DNA of 8,661 bases from Chloroflexota bacterium (lineage in GTDB: Bacteria; Chloroflexota; Anaerolineae; Promineifilales; Promineifilaceae), in the NCBI GenBank assembly GCA_024223125.1, contig JAAEOP010000915.1, positions 1 to 8,661 on the forward strand, read 5' to 3'. The translations under genes were made by a program, and so were the position numbers. This document shows, in pieces, positions 1 to 7,476 of this stretch. Each line of letters begins with the position of its first letter. The stretch's first letter is position 1. Under the pieces are notes generated by a model that was not told the DNA's origin, ran no database searches, and worked only from the letters and a program-made list of their open reading frames with translations.

Positions 1-55
1 AACAGGCTGTGTTTAGCCGGATCATGATATACCGTTCCATTACTAGCATCCGAGA

Positions 56-1126
56 TCACTCATTTTCAAGCGATACAAACCCTAAAATCGTCGTGGGAAA
101 TTTATCTGTCGCCAACAAAAAGCCCTGATTATCCAGGCGGACGATGCCTTCCCAGTTGCGTAAATCTTCGTCTAGCAATTGTAGTTGGATAGGCGGTTGA
201 TCCACCAACGTAATACCGTCTTCGCTGTACTGAAATTCTACCAGCCGCTCCACTCCCTCATTTTGAGTATGGGTCAACCCTTCGCCATACTGCGCCGCCA
301 GAGGATCGTTGTCGGTTTGCAGGCTGCGGGTTTCGGGAAAATTGTAGTTGATAGCCCAGAAACGGCCGTCCCCATCCACCCCCGTCACATCTGTAATTCG
401 AAAAGGTATGTGGGGGAATGCGGCCGTGCCTGCCCCCTCCAAATTCGCGTCAAACAAATGCGTAACCGGCGCTTCATTCACCTCTGCCCCATTAGCCTCG
501 TAAATGGTGACGATATTATCCCCGGCAATGAGTACGGCCTCATCCGCCATATTACCCAAATTGGTTTGCGCTTCAATGATGATGACCTTAGTTGTATCCA
601 TCGTCAATCCGCTTAAATCAGGAGCCATCGCGCCTTGTACCAGATAGCCACGCATCCCTCCGCCAGACGCCTCAATTGTCAGGTAAACAGTATCGTCATT
701 AAAAGCAATCGCTTCGTAGCCTTCAAAGCCGCGAATCCCATTTTCAATATCAGGGGCATGGAAGGGCACGGCCGTCGGCGTCAACGGCCCTTCATTTTCC
801 CCCAGCAAAAATGCTTCAATATCCGCTTTAGGCAGAGCGTATACCGCGCTGTCGTGCCTGTTAAAATTGGGATACTGGGGTAGCAAAATAAGGGTGTCTC
901 CATACCAGGCTAATCCAGACAGTTCAGCATTGCGGTCTGCTAGATGGCCGTCTAGGGGGATGGGAATGACGACCGTTTCAGGGGCAAACGCAGCGTTTGT
1001 TTGTTCTTCGGGGGAGGGCACGGCCGTTCGTTCATCTGTTTCGCTTGGTTGGTCGGCCGTATTCACGCCACAAGCCGCCAGCCACAACAGGTTCAGACAA
1101 AAAAACAAAATTATTTTTCGGATCAT
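56..1126 (-). CDS. Secreted lipoprotein, predicted beta-propeller-like fold, function unknown
   Basis: The 356-residue product begins with a lipoprotein signal peptide: basic start MIRK, hydrophobic core, and lipobox LAAC with the lipidated cysteine at residue 19. Residues about 20-50 are a Thr/Pro/Glu-rich tether. The remainder has repeated short blade-like segments (ELSGLAWYGDTLILL near 69-82, GYEAIAFNDDTVYLT near 136-150, DVTGVDGDGRFWAIN near 246-260, NWEGIVRLDNQGFLLATD near 324-341). The pattern of Glu-Gly/Ser-Gly followed by a hydrophobic strand recalls SdiA-regulated or esterase-like phytase propellers, but this is a resemblance from memory, not a firm assignment. No catalytic residues can be named. 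The start is well supported: AGAGG lies at 1133-1137 on the minus strand, six bases from the ATG, and the signal peptide begins there. It is divergent from the kinase gene, with 229 bases between the two starts. It probably sits on the outer face of the membrane. Confidence 0.85.
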   Translation of the reverse strand: MIRKIILFFCLNLLWLAACGVNTADQPSETDERTAVPSPEEQTNAAFAPETVVIPIPLDGHLADRNAELSGLAWYGDTLILLPQYPNFNRHDSAVYALPKADIEAFLLGENEGPLTPTAVPFHAPDIENGIRGFEGYEAIAFNDDTVYLTIEASGGGMRGYLVQGAMAPDLSGLTMDTTKVIIIEAQTNLGNMADEAVLIAGDNIVTIYEANGAEVNEAPVTHLFDANLEGAGTAAFPHIPFRITDVTGVDGDGRFWAINYNFPETRSLQTDNDPLAAQYGEGLTHTQNEGVERLVEFQYSEDGITLVDQPPIQLQLLDEDLRNWEGIVRLDNQGFLLATDKFPTTILGFVSLENE

Positions 1127-1355
1127 TAACTGCCTCTATCATTTTCTGCGCATTTTACATCCAACCGCCAATTTCTCACACTGGCAACATTCTTTCAGCA
1201 AGGCTATCGTTAAGATTCAATCCTGATGATGGCAATTAGAATGAATCTGTTGTATAACGAACAAAACCTGATTAAACACAATCTTTACGCTAAACCAACC
1301 GGCAATCACCTACAATTCGATTTCGTATTGGAAGCTTGAGTAAACGAGGAACCTG
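1127..1355. promoter_or_regulatory. Divergent intergenic region with a 7-bp inverted repeat
   Basis: This AT-richer spacer must hold the promoters of both the lipoprotein gene (leftward) and the kinase gene (rightward). The clearest structure is a perfect inverted repeat, AGATTCA at 1213-1219 and TGAATCT at 1242-1248, separated by 22 bases, which could be an operator or chance. The kinase ribosome binding site GAGGA is at 1346-1350 and that of the lipoprotein is at 1133-1137 on the other strand. I looked for -35/-10 pairs in both directions and found only weak matches, so no promoter is placed. No open reading frame here looks real. Confidence 0.3.
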
Positions 1356-4300
1356 ATGAGTGAATCTCAACTGACCTGGATCGGCCGTACCCTGAACGGC
1401 CGTTATAAGATTGATGCCCGTTTAGGACATGGCGGTATGTCCACCGTCTACAAAGCCCAAGACCCCAACTTACAACGCACCGTCGCCGTCAAACTTATTC
1501 ATCCCCACCTGTCTGAAAACCCCGAGTTTGTCAAACGCTTTGAACAAGAAGCGGCCGCCGTCGCCAAATTACGCCACCCCAACATCATGCAAGTGCATGA
1601 TTTCAGCCACGATGGCGAAACGTATTACATCATCTTTGAATATATTGCCGGCCAGCCGCTCAATGACAAACTAAAAGCGCTCAAAGACGCCCAGGTGCGA
1701 ATGCCGCTGTCAGACGTCATTTCTATCATGATTCCCTTGTGTGAAGCGGTGGCTTATGCTCACGGCCGTAACATGATCCACCGTGACCTCAAACCCTCCA
1801 ACGTCATTATAGACCTGCTTAACCAACCCATCTTGCTCGACTTTGGTATTGCCAAAATTGTAGGCAGCGACCACGTTCATACCGCCACCGGGGCCACTGT
1901 CGGCACAGCCTCCTATATGGCCCCCGAACAAGTATTGGGATCAAATATTGACCACCGGGCTGATATTTATTCTCTGGGCATTATCCTTTACGAAATGGCT
2001 GCGGGTGAACCACCATACAAAGGCGGCTCCCCGCTGACTGTCATGATGAAGCATGTCAATGAATCCCTGCCCGACATCACCACCTACAACAGCAATCTCC
2101 CGCTCAGTTTTAAGGTTATCCTGGAAAAAGCGTTGGCTAAAAACCCCGAAGAGCGCTTTGATTCTGCCTTAGAAATGGCCGCTGCTTTGCGTGAAGTGGA
2201 ACAACAGTTGGCGGTTTCTTCGGCCACACAATCATTTGTAGGCGTGTCTGCTATCAGCCAAAATCCACCCACTGCCCCTACCCTTCAAGTTGAGCCAACA
2301 GCGCCGCTGCCAACGGCCGTCAGCCCACCTGGTGAAACCACCCCCAGTAAAACACCACCCGCTAAAAAAAGCCGTAAAACCTTAGTATATGCCGGGGCGG
2401 CCTTACTTATTGTCATTGTCCTAATAGCGGCCGCTTATCTGTTCAATAAAAATCAAGGGGCAACTGTTGCGGCCGTGCCTACCTCCAGCGGCATGGCTCA
2501 AATTCCCGCTGGAACCTATACCGTTGGTCTGGGCAATGGCGGCAGCGCCAGTGTCGCCGAACAACTGGCAGACCTGGCTCCCTATTGGCTTGATCGCACA
2601 GAAACCACCAATGCCCAATATGCTGCCTACATTGCCGAAAGCGACGCTGCTCCGCCCGAAAACTGGGGTAGCAGCGCACCCTCCACCGGAACGGAACAAA
2701 AGCCTGTCCAGGGTATTACCTGGCAAATGGCCGCCGATTATTGCCAATGGCAAGGCAAACGCCTACCCAGTGAAGCTGAATGGGAAGTAGCCGCCCGTGG
2801 CAAATTGGGACTGCTTTACCCCTGGGGCAGCGATGTCGGTACCGTTTCCCTACCCACCAGCAGCACCTATCCTGTGGGTACAATTTCTACTAACCGCTCT
2901 CCCTTTGGTCTCTATGATATGACCGGCAATGTATGGGAATGGGTGGCGGAACCATACTCGGCCGTACCTGAAGACCAACAAATCGCCCGCGGCGGTTCCT
3001 ATGATTTCCTCAAAGAGTTGACCTACCGGTTGCAAGGAGACCCCAACGTACCCACCATGTTCAAAACGGCCGGAGTACGCTGCGCGGCCAGCCAGGTTGA
3101 AATCGTACCCGATGATGAAAACGTAGTGCAGGATGATTTCACCGATGAAACCAGCGGCTGGCCCATCATGGAAGAAGGCTCCGTATTATCCGGCTACCAT
3201 CCGCCCGATTACTACCACGTTCAGTCTGGGCAGCCACATCAGATTGCCACTTCCTTCTTCGGCGGCCGTTTCAGCAATGTTGGCCTGGAAACAGATGCCT
3301 TTGTGGATAGCACCGATACCGAAACCGGTGATTTTCGCTATGGGCTGATTGCCCGCCGTGAAGGCGACCAATTTTATGCTTTCACAGTCTCCCCTCGCAG
3401 CAGTCGATGGGCTGTCTTAAAAGCCTCTCCCGAAGGATTGCAAACGCTGGCTGAAGGCACAGCAGACAGCTTACGAAACAATGCCGACCAACCGGATAGA
3501 TTGCGGGTAGATGTCCAGGATAACAATCTCCTGTTTTTTGTGAATGGCGAACTGCTGTCCGCGTTGAGCGATGCCAGTTACACGGCCGGTGACATTGGCT
3601 TTTATGTGGAAACGCTTGATGAAGAACGGGTGCACATCCATTATGATCTCATCCAGGCACAAGTTATTGCCGCTGGAGCGGACACGGCCGTTACCGTACC
3701 CACTCAAACCACCAACAATACAGAACCAACGGCCGTACCAACAGAAATAATCCCCACAGCAAAACCTACAATCGTTGCCGACGCACTGCCCACCCCCATC
3801 TCCGAACCTACTCCCGTCGGCCCCATCCCCTCCTCCATCGGTATGACGCTGGTTGATGGCGGAGAGTATGTGGTGGGTACAGACACGGCCGTTAGCCTAT
3901 CCTCCTTCTGGATTGACGAAACCGAAGTCAGCAATGCCCAATTTGCCCAATTCATAACCGACACTGGACAGACTCCTCCAACAAGCTGGCCGAATGGTGT
4001 TGTTCCGGCCGGAGAAGAAAATTATCCGGTGCAGGGTATTCATTGGGATACGGCCGCAGCCTACTGCCAATGGGCTGACAAACGTCTACCTAGCGAAGCC
4101 GAATGGGAAGTGGCCGCTCGTGGGCCGCATGGAGCTTTATATCCCTGGGGCAACGAGGCTCAACTGGTTGAACTGCCTACCAGCGGCGTCTACGCGGTGG
4201 GGTCGCTGCCCGAAAATCGTAGCTACTTTGGCGCTTATGATATGGCCGGTAATGTGTGGGAATGGGTGGCCGATCCTTTCAATACGGCCGCTGACGGTGA

Positions 4301-5255
4301 ACAAATTATTCGTGGCGGAGCCAATAGCTTCCAAAACAATCTAATCGAATTCGTGGCCGGGGATCCGACCAATGCCCTCATGAATAACAATACCGGCATT
4401 CGCTGCGCGGCCGATGCCGTTAACCCGGAAGCTGACCCCGACGCCCACCTTCAAGATGATTTCAGCGATTATCTCAGCGGCTGGTTTAATGCCCGCGCCC
4501 CCATTGGCCCCTATTTTTACGGCTACCATCCCACCGATTTTTACCATATCCAGATTAACGAAGCCAACAGCTGCCTGACCGTGTACCGCGACCTGCCGAT
4601 TGATAATTTCACGGCCGCCGCGGAAATCTTTACGGCCGACAGTGAAACAGAGGATGGCGAATTCCGCTATGGTCTTATTGCCCGCGAAAATGGAAATTCG
4701 TTCTACGCCTTCACTGTCTCCTCCCGCACCCAAACCTGGAAAGTGTTAAAAAGCGCCCCGGACGGTCTGACTTTGATGGATGAAGGCACGGCCGCCACCA
4801 TCAACGGCGCCGACCAGGCCAACCGTGATCGCCTGTACGTAATCGGCAATGGGCCAGAGATGACCTTTTTTGTCAACGGCGAACTGGTCAGCCGGGTCAA
4901 TGATGCCAATTACACGGCCGGGAATGTAGGCTTTCTTGTGGAAACGTTTGCAGAGACATATGCTCATGTGCATGTTGATTCGGTGGTGATACGGCCGTTG
5001 ACCCCCACCACACCAGCCACGATCAGCGCCTCTACTACCTATCCCGTAGACTCCCCCACCTGTCAAGGTTCCGTCCGCGCCGAGGATTCATTGGAGCAGT
5101 TCACCACCCATACTGTTGCCTTAGGGGAAAATCTGCTGGCAATTGCCGCCCGCTATAACACCACCCCCGAAGAAATTCTGGCCGCCAACGGCAAAAGTGT
5201 TGACAATCCCAACGTCATCCGCCTGGGCCAAACGCTGATCATCCCCCAATCCTGA
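1356..5255 (+). CDS. Transmembrane Ser/Thr protein kinase with duplicated FGE-like/jelly-roll ectodomain and C-terminal LysM
   Basis: The product has 1299 residues. Residues about 17-277 form a PknB-type kinase: glycine loop LGHGG at 23-27, lysine K46, alpha-C glutamate probably E65, catalytic HRDLKPSN at 142-149, DFG at 162-164, a Thr-rich activation loop (T177, T179, T181, T184) and APEQ at 189-192. All key residues are present, so it should be active. A Pro/Thr-rich stretch and a basic KKSRK (337-341) precede one membrane helix (342-363), which puts the kinase inside and the rest outside. Outside are FGE-like domain 1 (about 377-578, GNVWEW at 524-529), jelly-roll domain 1 (about 590-768), a Thr/Pro linker (771-825), FGE-like domain 2 (about 826-1020, GNVWEW at 965-970), jelly-roll domain 2 (about 1033-1212), and a LysM domain (about 1252-1297) expected to bind peptidoglycan or chitin-like glycans. 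GAGGA five bases before the ATG supports the start. Kinase plus FGE-like domain is known from chlamydial Pkn1. The ligand and the substrates here are unknown. Confidence 0.95.
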   Translation: MSESQLTWIGRTLNGRYKIDARLGHGGMSTVYKAQDPNLQRTVAVKLIHPHLSENPEFVKRFEQEAAAVAKLRHPNIMQVHDFSHDGETYYIIFEYIAGQPLNDKLKALKDAQVRMPLSDVISIMIPLCEAVAYAHGRNMIHRDLKPSNVIIDLLNQPILLDFGIAKIVGSDHVHTATGATVGTASYMAPEQVLGSNIDHRADIYSLGIILYEMAAGEPPYKGGSPLTVMMKHVNESLPDITTYNSNLPLSFKVILEKALAKNPEERFDSALEMAAALREVEQQLAVSSATQSFVGVSAISQNPPTAPTLQVEPTAPLPTAVSPPGETTPSKTPPAKKSRKTLVYAGAALLIVIVLIAAAYLFNKNQGATVAAVPTSSGMAQIPAGTYTVGLGNGGSASVAEQLADLAPYWLDRTETTNAQYAAYIAESDAAPPENWGSSAPSTGTEQKPVQGITWQMAADYCQWQGKRLPSEAEWEVAARGKLGLLYPWGSDVGTVSLPTSSTYPVGTISTNRSPFGLYDMTGNVWEWVAEPYSAVPEDQQIARGGSYDFLKELTYRLQGDPNVPTMFKTAGVRCAASQVEIVPDDENVVQDDFTDETSGWPIMEEGSVLSGYHPPDYYHVQSGQPHQIATSFFGGRFSNVGLETDAFVDSTDTETGDFRYGLIARREGDQFYAFTVSPRSSRWAVLKASPEGLQTLAEGTADSLRNNADQPDRLRVDVQDNNLLFFVNGELLSALSDASYTAGDIGFYVETLDEERVHIHYDLIQAQVIAAGADTAVTVPTQTTNNTEPTAVPTEIIPTAKPTIVADALPTPISEPTPVGPIPSSIGMTLVDGGEYVVGTDTAVSLSSFWIDETEVSNAQFAQFITDTGQTPPTSWPNGVVPAGEENYPVQGIHWDTAAAYCQWADKRLPSEAEWEVAARGPHGALYPWGNEAQLVELPTSGVYAVGSLPENRSYFGAYDMAGNVWEWVADPFNTAADGEQIIRGGANSFQNNLIEFVAGDPTNALMNNNTGIRCAADAVNPEADPDAHLQDDFSDYLSGWFNARAPIGPYFYGYHPTDFYHIQINEANSCLTVYRDLPIDNFTAAAEIFTADSETEDGEFRYGLIARENGNSFYAFTVSSRTQTWKVLKSAPDGLTLMDEGTAATINGADQANRDRLYVIGNGPEMTFFVNGELVSRVNDANYTAGNVGFLVETFAETYAHVHVDSVVIRPLTPTTPATISASTTYPVDSPTCQGSVRAEDSLEQFTTHTVALGENLLAIAARYNTTPEEILAANGKSVDNPNVIRLGQTLIIPQS
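2484..3659 (+). repeat. Internal tandem module, copy 1 (FGE-like plus jelly-roll)
   Basis: This is the first copy of a roughly 390-residue module inside the kinase gene (residues 377-768). It pairs with the copy at 3831-4991. Shared protein landmarks in the same order are the SS-GM opening, PVQGI-W, YCQW--KRLPSEAEWEVAARG, YPWG, YDM-GNVWEWVA, RGG, G-RCA, QDDF-D--SGW, GYHP-D-YH, FRYGLIAR, FYAFTVS, FFVNGEL and YTAG--GF. The nucleotide copies have drifted (the best-matched blocks are 2736-2801 and 4059-4124), so the duplication is old rather than recent. Confidence 0.9.
3831..4991 (+). repeat. Internal tandem module, copy 2 (FGE-like plus jelly-roll)
   Basis: This is the second copy of the module (residues 826-1212), offset from copy 1 by 450 residues at the start and about 444 at the end. 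It is followed by a short linker and the LysM domain. It has an extra cysteine (C1073) in the jelly-roll part that copy 1 lacks, so the two copies may have specialised. Like copy 1, its FGE-like domain has only the structural cysteines (C904 and C1017). Confidence 0.9.
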
Positions 5256-5302
5256 TACACGGTTCGTGTTCCTGGTGTTTATGCCTGGATTTGTCCTGTA
5301 GA

Positions 5303-5321
5303 TGGGAAGGCTTCCTTCCTA
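5303..5321. terminator. Hairpin between convergent genes, possible bidirectional terminator
   Basis: An 8-bp stem, TGGGAAGG (5303-5310) paired with CCTTCCTA (5314-5321), has one G-T wobble and a three-base loop CTT. It lies between the ends of two convergent genes, where a terminator serving both would be expected. A further CTGT (5296-5299) and ACAG (5328-5331) flank it symmetrically and make a longer imperfect palindrome. Neither strand has a clean T-run directly after the stem, so factor-independent termination is uncertain. It may instead be a copy of a dispersed palindromic repeat. Confidence 0.35.
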
Positions 5322-5341
5322 CCGGAAACAGTGGTTTTAGG

Positions 5342-7213
5342 TCAATTATTCACTACGGCCGCAACGGTCGTTCCCACAGCCAAATCCGGCGCCCGAATAA
5401 TGAGAGTTTCACGGCCGCTCTGAAACAAACAAATCACATCACCAACGCCCGACCAACATTCGCCCCCATCCCCCTGTAATTGACTGCTTGTTTGCAACAC
5501 GGCCGCTGGATAATTGGGATACAAGGCCGCAAACTCAGTGGCGTCTTCATCCGTATCCCATACCAGACGCAGCGCTAACAGTGTTGTCCCTTCAGCTTCA
5601 TTGGCATAGACGGCATAACGGTCGCCGCCCCAGCCGATTGCGGCCGTATCCACCTGTTCCGGAAGTAACTGCTGGCTCAAATATTCACGCAGCATGAATT
5701 CACCCAGCACATCTTCATCCATCAACGCCCAGCCCGCTCCCAATGTGTCTGTCAACGGGGGCAGCATTACCAATTGGGGCGCATCGTCGGCCAGGTAACG
5801 TGCCGGATGCAAGATTTGTTCGCTCGATTGGGGGATGTTTTCCCAGGCAGCGTCAATGCCGCTAAAATCATCTTGCCCCCACAAAACACGCACAAATTCC
5901 AATCCGGCTTCATAGGGAAACAGCAAACTGTGGACCATAAACGGCGGCGCGCTGTCCAGTACTGGTGTTTCTAAATTGCCCGCTTCGGCCAGAACCTCTA
6001 CCAAGTCTATATGCCCTTGCAGCATATACAAGGTTTGCACCAGTGTCGCTTCTCCTTCGGCCAGAGAAGTGAAGGCCAGTTGGGCATCGGCGTTACGGCC
6101 GTCATCATCCAACATATCCAGCGTAAAATGTTGATCTTGCAGAGCGTGGACGTATTCATGGGCGTGGGTCAACTGCTCATTGGCGCCCAACACATCATCC
6201 TCGCTAACAACCACAAACTCATCCGTTTCCGGATCATAGAAACCGGCAATCTGCTCACTGTAAATATCTCGGCTAAAGGTGAACAGATCAAATCCAGGCG
6301 GTAAAAAATCAAACGCCTGCAACGTTAACGATTGTTTTTGCGCTTCCTCTTTGGTGAAATCTTCTAGCAAATCCGTTTCCACACGCTGCCGCAATTCTTC
6401 GCCAGTCAGAAGGGTTGTGGTTACGGCCGATGTCGGCGTCAAGCTGCGAATGGCGATGACGTTGGCTTCAATTTCGGCTCGTAAAGCGGCGCTGGGATCT
6501 GTCTCTGGCACGGCCGTACTGCTACTACTATTTTGGCTCACGGTCGTCGTCACCACTATCGTCACAGTTACCAGGTCGGCGGCACGGCCGTTGCTGTTAA
6601 TGGCTACCACCCCAATCTCCACCCGACCTTCACTTTCCGGCGTCCATGTTTCGCTGGCTGTAAACAAAGTGGCATCACCGGGCGTGTATGTTTTGATCGT
6701 CTCTCCATCGGCCGTCAGATTAACCGCCGCAATACCCACCGGATCAGTGGCTACAAACACAATCTCTACGCTCTCAGCCAGGGGCACGGCCATGTTTGTT
6801 TCTGGCTGAATAATTTCGACTTGGGGCGGTTGTTCATTTACGGCCGTTAACGCCGCTTCTAAAGCTGTCTGGGTAGCCGATGCGGCCGCCAAATCGCCAG
6901 TCAACCCCTCAACCTGCGACGTTAACCCATCCACCTCTTGCTGGCTGCCAACCAATTGTTCTTCCAGTAAAACGGTATCGTTTACGGCCGTTGCCAGATC
7001 GCCCTCCACCATCGTTCGCGTGGCCACGGCGGCCTGAAATGCCGGATTAACCACATCTAACTGGCCCTGTAAATCTGCTGCCTGGGTTGTTAGATCATCC
7101 CGCTGACCTTCTAATGTTTGACGGCCGTCATATAAAAATACAAACGCCGCCACCAGCAACAATAACAAGGCAATTAAAGTCAGAATGATGGCTATATATC
7201 CAGTTAATTTCAT
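5342..7213 (-). CDS. Membrane-anchored HEXXH metallopeptidase-like protein with coiled coil and Ig-like domain
   Basis: The product has 623 residues. An N-terminal membrane helix (about 5-28) is followed by a heptad-like Leu/Gln/Glu/Ala-rich coiled coil (about 30-127). Next comes an Ig-like domain (about 129-222, opening PQVEIIQPETN and including VFVATDPVGIAAVNL), then a Ser-rich linker (228-236) and a helical pre-domain (242-320). The peptidase-like domain contains EQIAGFYDPET (320-330) and the zinc motif HEYVH (352-356) followed by ALQDQHF. E386 or E388 in LAEGEAT, about 30 residues on, is the likely third zinc ligand, as in gluzincins. C586 and C595 may form a disulfide. The AHE-x-x-HALQDQHF signature recurs in uncharacterised bacterial and haloarchaeal surface proteins, as I recall. 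The substrate is unknown. An in-frame stop lies upstream of the ATG, but the only SD-like sequence (AAAGAG) directly abuts it with no spacer, which is unusual. The gene converges on the kinase gene. Confidence 0.88.
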   Translation of the reverse strand: MKLTGYIAIILTLIALLLLLVAAFVFLYDGRQTLEGQRDDLTTQAADLQGQLDVVNPAFQAAVATRTMVEGDLATAVNDTVLLEEQLVGSQQEVDGLTSQVEGLTGDLAAASATQTALEAALTAVNEQPPQVEIIQPETNMAVPLAESVEIVFVATDPVGIAAVNLTADGETIKTYTPGDATLFTASETWTPESEGRVEIGVVAINSNGRAADLVTVTIVVTTTVSQNSSSSTAVPETDPSAALRAEIEANVIAIRSLTPTSAVTTTLLTGEELRQRVETDLLEDFTKEEAQKQSLTLQAFDFLPPGFDLFTFSRDIYSEQIAGFYDPETDEFVVVSEDDVLGANEQLTHAHEYVHALQDQHFTLDMLDDDGRNADAQLAFTSLAEGEATLVQTLYMLQGHIDLVEVLAEAGNLETPVLDSAPPFMVHSLLFPYEAGLEFVRVLWGQDDFSGIDAAWENIPQSSEQILHPARYLADDAPQLVMLPPLTDTLGAGWALMDEDVLGEFMLREYLSQQLLPEQVDTAAIGWGGDRYAVYANEAEGTTLLALRLVWDTDEDATEFAALYPNYPAAVLQTSSQLQGDGGECWSGVGDVICLFQSGRETLIIRAPDLAVGTTVAAVVNN

Positions 7214-7226
7214 CTCTTTTATCTTA

Positions 7227-7265
7227 ACAGAGGCTTATCTCTGTAAACTCTGCGTTCTCTGTGGC
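7227..7265. repeat. CAGAG repeat with 9-base period and a hairpin in the peptidase gene leader
   Basis: CTCTG occurs at 7239, 7248 and 7257, exactly 9 bases apart, each followed by four variable bases. Read on the minus strand these are three CAGAG units. The first also closes a perfect 6-bp hairpin: ACAGAG (7227-7232), loop GCTTAT, CTCTGT (7239-7244). The block starts 13 bases upstream of the peptidase gene ATG, so it would be in the untranslated leader. I recall similar CAGAG-rich phrases as short dispersed intergenic repeats in several bacterial genomes, but cannot confirm membership from one copy. Confidence 0.45.
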
Positions 7266-7399
7266 ATTTACCAGAAAAGGATAATCGTCAAAATAGTTTA
7301 GCGAGAATGCTACACGAGGTTAGATCACGGGTCAAATCCCCCTTAAAATTTGCCTCATAAACCCTTCCAAACCCTTTCCTGACAGCTTTTGACAGAAAA

Positions 7400-7423
7400 C
7401 GAACGTTATAGTTCGGGTTATAG
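7400..7423. promoter_or_regulatory. Possible operator upstream of mvaA
   Basis: A perfect inverted repeat, CGAAC (7400-7404) and GTTCG (7411-7415) around a six-base centre, overlaps a direct repeat of GTTATAG (7405-7411 and 7417-7423) spaced 12 bases apart. Dyads of this size often bind dimeric regulators. TTGACA at 7389-7394 is a perfect -35-like word, but the TTATAG words downstream are 11 or 23 bases away, so no properly spaced promoter is apparent. The dyad resembles a Gram-positive SOS box but has N6, not N4, in the middle. Confidence 0.25.
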
Positions 7424-7458
7424 AGATTGGGTATTTGCCCAATCTCAAATCTTTTATA
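7423..7458 (+). terminator. Terminator-like hairpin in the mvaA leader
   Basis: A perfect 9-bp stem, GAGATTGGG (7423-7431) and CCCAATCTC (7438-7446), closes a six-base loop TATTTG. It is followed by AAATCTTTTAT, a modest T-rich tail on the plus strand. The hairpin ends 30 bases before the mvaA GTG and lies just upstream of its SD sequence. It could end a short upstream transcript, act as an attenuator of mvaA, or stabilise the 5' end of the mRNA. No upstream plus-strand gene needs a terminator here, because the neighbour on that side is divergent. That makes a role in the mvaA leader more likely than a plain gene-end terminator. Confidence 0.5.
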
Positions 7459-7476
7459 GCAAAAGGAAGGAAACCT

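Noticed and set aside
1..55. Weak hairpin GGCT/AGCC near the left edge as a terminator for the lipoprotein gene
   Set aside because: The stem is only four base pairs and has no real T-run on the minus strand, so it is not distinguishable from chance.
2484..4415. FGE/C-type-lectin-like domains as targets of a diversity-generating retroelement
   Set aside because: No reverse transcriptase or template repeat is in the window, the domains are internal to the gene, and the two copies differ by ordinary drift, not adenine-specific changes.
6279..6809. 176-residue plus-strand open frame opposite the peptidase gene
   Set aside because: It is antisense to a strongly supported gene. Its Ser/Thr/Val-rich composition is what the complementary strand of this coding sequence would give.
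7400..7415. LexA SOS box of the CGAAC...GTTCG type
   Set aside because: The spacer is six bases, whereas the known Gram-positive box has four, and nothing in the neighbourhood relates to DNA repair.
7389..7423. Sigma-70-type promoter with TTGACA at 7389-7394
   Set aside because: The candidate -10 words TTATAG are spaced 11 and 23 bases away. Nothing acceptable occurs at 16-18 bases.
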